A stretch of DNA of 64,000 nucleotides from Zantedeschia hybrid cultivar (Eukaryota; Streptophyta; Magnoliopsida; Alismatales; Araceae): contig JARZZO010000014.1 of the NCBI GenBank assembly GCA_030544215.1, positions 39,213,734-39,277,733 of the forward strand. Reading direction: 5' to 3'. The notes beneath the pieces are model-generated. The model was not told where the DNA came from. It saw nothing but the letters and a program-made list of their open reading frames with translations, and ran no database searches. Position 1 is the first letter of the stretch; each line of letters starts with the position of its first letter. Made by a program: the position numbers and the translations under genes. Below are positions 58,341-64,000 of this stretch, one piece after another.

Positions 58341-60682
58341 TGTAACGACCCGCCACCCTATAATCGGGCATCCGATTTCTAAATGGGTACCGAATCATTA
58401 ATTTGGAACCAAATCAGGATCTAAGTAAGTCTGGGAAATAAATGATAAACTAAGCTAAACATTCACATCGCATTGAATTGAAAGGAAAATGCAGAAATTA
58501 AAAGTTATTACAATGCGACTCGATACAGCAAATAATTACATACTCCAACATAAGAGAATTAATTAAACATACAGGCCAGAAATAAAATAACAACTACATC
58601 GGGGCATACCCCGGAACAACAGCCGTCGGCGCTCAACACACAGCCGCACACTCCTCGCTAGGTCTGCCGGGAGTCCTCACCTGAAAACCGCAGGGATGAG
58701 TCTCAAAGACAAGACTCAGTAGGGATCCTTCGATCCCCACTGCCCACGCACACACCCACAAGTGAAGAATACAGCTGACGGTAAAGTAACAAGCACAGTG
58801 GTAATTACTATTCCTAGATCTCAATGCGAATCACATGCAATCGAAATGTATTAAACATGCATAATTCTAAACCAGGCGACTAGGGAACCCACAACCGCCG
58901 TCTGGATAGAACACGCCAACCACACAAACAACAGTGGGGAAAACATCGACCCGCTGAGACCAAGCAGTAACCCCTCGGATAGCACTCTAGCTACTCCGGC
59001 CTAACTGGCTCAAGTGGTTACTCCTTCCCTCAGCATGAGTGACACTCCGAAAGTACCACACCCACACCGGTACTAGCACCCCGGGGTTCACCAGGTGACC
59101 CTCTCTCACTAGGCGTCACCCCGCCCACGCCCCCACCGGCGCTGTGCTCCACCCACACCAGCACAGGGTGATAAAGCGCTACAATTGTCACTCCAGGTCC
59201 ACAGTAACACAAAACCCGGCACAGTACGATCCGGTCACGTGAAAAGCCCGCGATCGCACGACACACAACGCAGTGCCATCCGGTCATGAAGAATCCATCA
59301 TTATCGAGTGCACTAAAGCATGCATTAACCAACTATCTAGCAGTATGAACACATTTTACTGGCATGAATTAGTGTAGTTCTTTCTTGAATCGCGTCGCCC
59401 AAGGCCGACGCCATTCAAGCTCCCTGTACTGGTTCATAAAATACCGGCCTCAGAATCTGGCCTAAAAGGCGTCGACACCAGCGGTCGCCTTTTGAAAGGC
59501 GTCAACATCCTCAGACGCCATTTAGCACAGAAATCCAGGATTTGCCGAAAACATTAATCAGGGGATTTCTGCCTAAAAAGGCGTCATGGTTACCCGACGC
59601 TTTTACGAATCGCGTCGCCCACCCATGACGCCTTTTAGTCCTAGAATCCCTGAACCGACAGAACCTCAGTAAAGTAGTTCCTGTCTAAAAGGCGTCATGA
59701 CGGCCCGACGCCCTTCAAAAAGGCGTCGTCCATGCACGACGTCTTTCAACCCCAGGAACCAGATCTGTCATAAGCCCGAGGGCTCCCCTTTTCATCCCCA
59801 AAAACCCCAAAATCATCTGAAACGGAGGAGAAAGAGAGGCAAACCCAAACATCACGAACACATATTCATAGAAATCCCCCATTTCAACAAGAAGAGCTCC
59901 TAAACATGCTTGTTCTACCCCCAAAACCATAGATCTAAAACATGCTTCAAGAGGGAGAATCATGTTTTGAACATAGAACACTATGGGATTCGTCACCCTA
60001 CTGATTACTTGAACTCCTCCAAGCTTCAAGCCGTCCACCCGACTCGTCCCACGCCGCCGCCGGAACCGCCGTGGTCGTCCTTACTCCACCGTGACGTCGG
60101 CCGCCGTCCGGAGAGTAAAACGCCGCAGTGGAAGTGGAGGTGGTAGTGGTGGGAGCTAGGTGGGTGATGGAGTGGAGGAAAGGATGAAGTGGTGGGAGGA
60201 AAAGAGGGAGGAGAAGGGGCTGCCGTCAGGATTGCCGGAAGGGAGGAGAGAAAGAGAGGAGGAAGAAAATGAGGGGAAAGAAGGAGGGTTCGCGGGGTTA
60301 ACCAGAGACTGGCTAAAACACGTCGACATGGACAGACGCCTATCAGGTGACGTGACGGCCACTCTGACAGGACTCTGAAATGCGTCGTTCTACATAGACG
60401 CCGTTCAGGAGACATGTCAGGGCCGTACTCTGACAATTCTAGAGTCGCAGTCTGAAAGGTGTCGTCCCATGCGGACGCCGTTCAGACGACACGACAGGGC
60501 CGTACTCTCGCGGCCCAAAGCCAGCCCACGTGGCAGAACCTAAAACGCGTCTGTAACGGTGGACGCCGTTTAAACCGCGTCGAGCCGGCTCGACGCGAAA
60601 CATCACAGAGTCTCTGCCCCACTGGAGCCTGAACTACAGGGTCCGACCCCGAAAACCAGATCCGAAAGCCTCAGTCCTTACA
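58341..60682 (-). repeat. Chromovirus H 3' LTR (2,342 bp)
   Basis: Ends TGTAACGACCCGCC...CCTTACA, as in solo LTRs E and G. It contains the hairpin-unit arrays at about 59388-59745 and 60316-60600. The segments between units vary more between copies than the GCGTCG/CGACGC cores by eye. Confidence 0.93.
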
Positions 60683-60699
60683 TTCTCCCCCCCTTAAAA
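60683..60699 (-). other. Polypurine tract of chromovirus H
   Basis: The minus strand reads TTTTAAGGGGGGGAGAA immediately before the LTR start TGTAAGG, typical of Del/Tekay elements. Confidence 0.92.
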
Positions 60700-60770
60700 G
60701 AATTTCGCCCCCGAAATTGCCTGCTAGAATTATCAGGTCAAAACATAGAGATACAAGCTCACAAGATAAC

Positions 60771-62255
60771 TTACGAGAATAGGTAAGGAAACTGCTCCCG
60801 CATCTCGTCCTCACGCTCCCAGGTTGCCTCACCCCCGGAACGGTACTGTCAAATTACCTTAACCAAAGGCACAACCTTGTTCCGCAGGACCTGTTCTCTG
60901 CAATCCTCAATACAAACTGGAAACTCTGGAAAGGATAGGTCCTCAGCGACCTCCAACTCTGAAAAATCTAAAACATGGGACGGATCCTGAACATACTTTC
61001 TCAGCAAGGAAACATGGAACACATCGTGCACCCCTGCAAGACTGGGCGGCAAGGCCAGCTGATACGCGGTTTCCCCAATTCGAGCAAGAATGGGAAAAGG
61101 TCCAATATATCGCGGACTCAGCTTGCCTCGCTTCCCGAATCTCATCACACCCTTGGAGGGTGAGACTCGGAGACACAGGTGGTCCCCAACCTCAAACTCA
61201 AGCGGTCTCCGTCGGACGTCAGCATAACACTTCTGCCTACTCTGAGCTGCGGTCAACCTCTGCCGAACTATCCTGGCAATCTCAGCACACTGCTGTACTA
61301 ACTCTGGTCCCGCTATCTGTCTTTCACCAATCTCGGACCAACACGCCGGAGATCGACACAGTCGCCCATACAAAGCCTCGTAAGGCGCCATGCCGATACT
61401 GGAATGGTAACTGTTGTTGTAGGCAAACTCCAGTGTAGACAAATGTTGCTCCCAAGAACCTCCCCAGTCTAAGCAACATGCCCTGAGCATATCCTCCAGA
61501 GTCTGAATGGTCCTCTCCGACTGCCCATCAGTCTCGGGATGGTAGGCCGAACTGAAAGCCAACTGAGTGCCCAAGGCCTTCTGAAAACTCTTCCAGAACC
61601 TGGAAGTAAACCTCGGATCTCGGTCTGATACGATGGACAAAGGTACCCCGTGCAGAGAGATGATCCGGTCTACAAACAACTTAGCCAGCTTACCGACTGA
61701 CCAGTCCTTCCTAATAGCCAGGAAGTGTGCCGACTTGGTCAGCCGATCAACAATAACCCAGATAGCGTCTTTCCTGCCAGGGGATGCAGGTAATCCCATC
61801 ACAAAGTCCATAGTCACGTGCTCCCATTTCCATTCTGGAATCGGCAAGGGCTGCAACAACCCTCCAGGTCTTTGATGCTCGGCTTTAACCTGCTGACAAG
61901 TCATGCATCTAGCCACATACTCAGCCACATCTTTCTTCATACCAGGCCACCAGAAGTGCCTCCTCAAACAATGATACATCTTGGTTGTCCCGGGATGCAC
62001 TGCATATCTAGAACGGTGCGCCTCATCAAGTACGCACCTGCGCACGTCCTCCTCGGTCGGAACATAAAGTCTACCTCTGAACTTGACAGTACCGTCATCC
62101 CACAACTCCACCTCTGACCTCTGGAGAATCTGTGGTAACTCAACATCTGCCCTCTGAGCCTCAATCACAGCATGATACACTATTGGTCTCACAGTCAAGC
62201 TGACCAACACGGCTCTATCATCTTCACGTGGAACCCTAAAGGAAGATTCCACAAC
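60771..62255 (-). pseudogene. Chromovirus H integrase and chromodomain
   Basis: Integrase from the zinc region (HPGTTKMYHCLRRHFWW... CMTCQQVK) through the catalytic core (TMDFVMGLP, SDRDPRFTSRFW, YHPETDGQSERTIQ; all three acidic residues present) to the C-terminal domain (SPSKGVMRFGKRGKLSPRYI, HVSLLRKYV). A chromodomain begins at VLRNKVVPLVKVI. A TGA at 60849-60851 stands where Trp is expected, and the frame then continues with QYRSGGEATWEREDE to a normal stop at 60771-60773. Family chromodomains guide insertion by binding modified histone H3; here the domain would be cut off unless the stop were read through. A second stop lies upstream at 62256-62258. Confidence 0.92.
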
Positions 62256-63299
62256 CTACTCGAACAATTTCCATTCTTGAATCATAAGGTATGACATGAC
62301 CGTCTTCCGACTCAAGGCGTCTGCCACTACATTCGCCTTGCCCGGATGATAAGAAAGGTCAAAGTCATAATCCTTAATGAACTCCATCCACCTTCGCTGT
62401 CTCAAATTCAGGTCTCTCTGAGTGAACACATACTTCAGGCTCTTGTGATCAGTAAAAACCTGAAATTTCTCTCCGTATAAGTAATGTCTCCAAATCTTAA
62501 GTTCAAACACCACATCTGCCAGTTCCAAATCATGGGCAGGATAGTTCTCTACATGCTTCTTCAGCTGTCGAGAAGCATAAGCCACTACCCTGCCATGCTG
62601 CATTAGAACAGCGCCCAAACCTCGACGGGACGCGTCTGAGTAAACCACAAACCCACCTGACCCAGATGGAAGCACCAACACTGGGGCTGACGTGAGGCGA
62701 GTTTTTAACTCAATGAAACTCCACTCACACTCCTCGGTCCATACAAAACGAACTCCCTTTCGAGTCAACCTCGACAAGGGGGCCGCTATCGAAGAAAACC
62801 CCTGAACAAACCGCCTGTAATAACCTGCTAGCCCCAAAAAGCTTCTGATCTCAGTCACTAAAGTTGGCCTGCTCCAATCCATCACTGCCTCGATCTTGGC
62901 TGGATCCACTGCAATGCCCTCACCATAAATGACATGCCCAAGGAAGTGTACCTTGTCTAGCCAGAATTCACACTTGCTAAACTTGGCGTAGAGTTGGTGC
63001 TCTCTCAGGACCTGCAACACCACCCGAAGATGAGTGGCGTGTTCTTCCTCAGAAGAAGAATATATTAAAATATCATCAACAAATACCACCACAAACTGGT
63101 CCAGGTAGGTCCTGAAGACTCGGTTCATCAGATCCATAAAGGCCGCCGGAGTATTGGTCAAGCCGAAAGGCATAACCAAAAACTCATAATGTCCATACCG
63201 AGTCCTAAAAGCCGTCTTACTGACATCAACATCCCGGATCCTCATCTGATAATATCCAGATCTCAGGTCAATCTTGGAAAACACCTTCGCAGACTGCAG
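62256..63299 (-). pseudogene. Chromovirus H reverse transcriptase and RNase H
   Basis: RT palm/finger motifs FSKIDLRSGYYQ, FLVMPFGLTNTPAAF and the catalytic box VFVDDILIYS, then the RNase H-bearing region with VYSDASRRGLGAVLMQ, FTDHKSLKYVFTQRD and ANVVADALSRK. Open for 342 codons between two premature TAG stops (63300-63302 and 62256-62258). Catalytic Asp residues are intact. The first TAG follows DDLMD, where a Gln codon (CAG) is expected. Confidence 0.92.
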
Positions 63300-64000
63300 C
63301 TAATCCATCAGATCATCGATCCTTGGAAGTGGGTACTTATTCTTTATCGTCACCTGGTTCAGCTGCCTATAATCAATGCACAATCTCAGAGAACCATCCT
63401 TCTTCCTTACAAAAAGAACTGGAGCACCCCACGGAGAAGTACTGGGACGGATGAAACCCTTATCCAGCAACTCCTGCAACTGCGCCTTCAACTCAGCGAG
63501 TTCGGCTGGCGCCATCCGATACGGGGCCTTAGACAAGGGCGCCGTACCCGGTGCAAGCTCGATGGTAAACTCGACCTCTCGCTGAAGAGGAAAGCCAGGC
63601 AGCTCCTCAGGAAACACATCTATGAAGTCACACACTACTGGCACCTCCCAAGGACTGGGACTATCAGGGACATCAGAAACAACAACAGAGGCAAGGAAGG
63701 CCTCACAACCACCAGCAAGCAACCTCCGAGCCTTAAAGGTAGAATTGAGAATACCTCGAGAAGAGAGCCTAATACCTTGGAAATAGAAGGTCGGGATGTC
63801 CAGAATAGAGAAACACACCCTCTTCCTGTGGCAGTCCACCTCAGCATAAAAAGCTTCCAACCAATCCATGCCCAGGATGATATCAAAGTCACGAATGGCA
63901 AGTACAACCAACTGGGCAGGTAGCTCATGACCCTCAATGGTCAAGGGAACATCCCTCAAACAATTATAACATAACATGAAATCTCCAGAAGGAACCTCTA
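63300..64000 (-). pseudogene. Chromovirus H protease C-half and RT start, partial
   Basis: The frame is open from the right edge of the window. The protease end reads FDIILGMDWLEAF. A linker follows, then the RT start with EFTIELAPGTAPLSKAPYRM, FIRPSTSPWGAPVLFV and LRLCIDYRQLN. The apparent Met at 63977 is not the true start, because in-frame codons continue upstream past the edge. It ends at the TAG at 63300-63302. Confidence 0.92.

Larger units (their letters stand above)
58341..64000 (-). mobile_element. Tekay/Del-type chromovirus H, reverse, partial
   Basis: Minus-strand Ty3/gypsy element entering from the right edge: protease, RT, RNase H, integrase and chromodomain in the order usual for plant chromoviruses, then polypurine tract and 3' LTR. 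Gag, primer site and 5' LTR are outside. The left flank CGTAG (58336-58340) is one half of the expected target duplication. Three premature stops occur in otherwise open frames. Confidence 0.93.

Overview
The window is nuclear DNA of a flowering plant with a large, repeat-rich genome. It consists almost entirely of LTR retrotransposons inserted into one another, with one probable host gene in the only non-retroelement stretch (about 41.9-48.0 kb). No bacterial-type gene, rRNA, tRNA gene or CRISPR array was seen. The species cannot be told from the sequence.

Left half (1-41.9 kb). An old forward Athila-like Ty3/gypsy element (F, visible 35378-36935 and 38784-39180) was hit by a forward Ty1/copia element (A: pol 1-1957, 3' LTR 1969-3129 resuming at about 34946-35377). 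Copia A's LTR was hit by a reverse copia element (B, 3130 to about 34945). B was hit twice by reverse Athila-like gypsy elements: C (4475-18029, TSD TCCTC) inside B's 3' LTR, and D (20607-32427, TSD GTACA) inside B's integrase. C in turn carries a solo chromovirus LTR (E, 7323-9669, TSD ATTGT), and F carries another (G, 36936-38783). F ends in an LTR-like tract carrying a 1.25-kb tandem duplication (39353-41864).

Middle (41.9-50.4 kb). A three- or four-exon candidate host gene (42727-47483, + strand) encodes a small protein with one C-terminal hydrophobic segment. It is followed by a solo copia LTR (L, 48036-49517, TSD CAATC) and about 0.85 kb of unassigned sequence.

Right (50.4-64 kb). Here lie a decayed forward chromovirus-like pol (50375-51990) with its 3' LTR (I), a second LTR of the same family in inverted orientation (J), a truncated copia LTR (K), and the 3' LTR and pol of a reverse Tekay/Del-type chromovirus (H, 58341 to past the window end).

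All recognisable retroelement genes are broken. C is least damaged: one stop and one frameshift in about 1,860 codons. Many stops in A, B, D, F and H are Trp or Gln codons altered by C-to-T or G-to-A transitions, as expected of silenced, cytosine-methylated elements. The most unusual structural signal is an array of about 35-nt imperfect hairpin units (GCGTCG, short loop, CGACGC) filling the LTRs of E, G and H and traceable in the diverged LTRs I and J.
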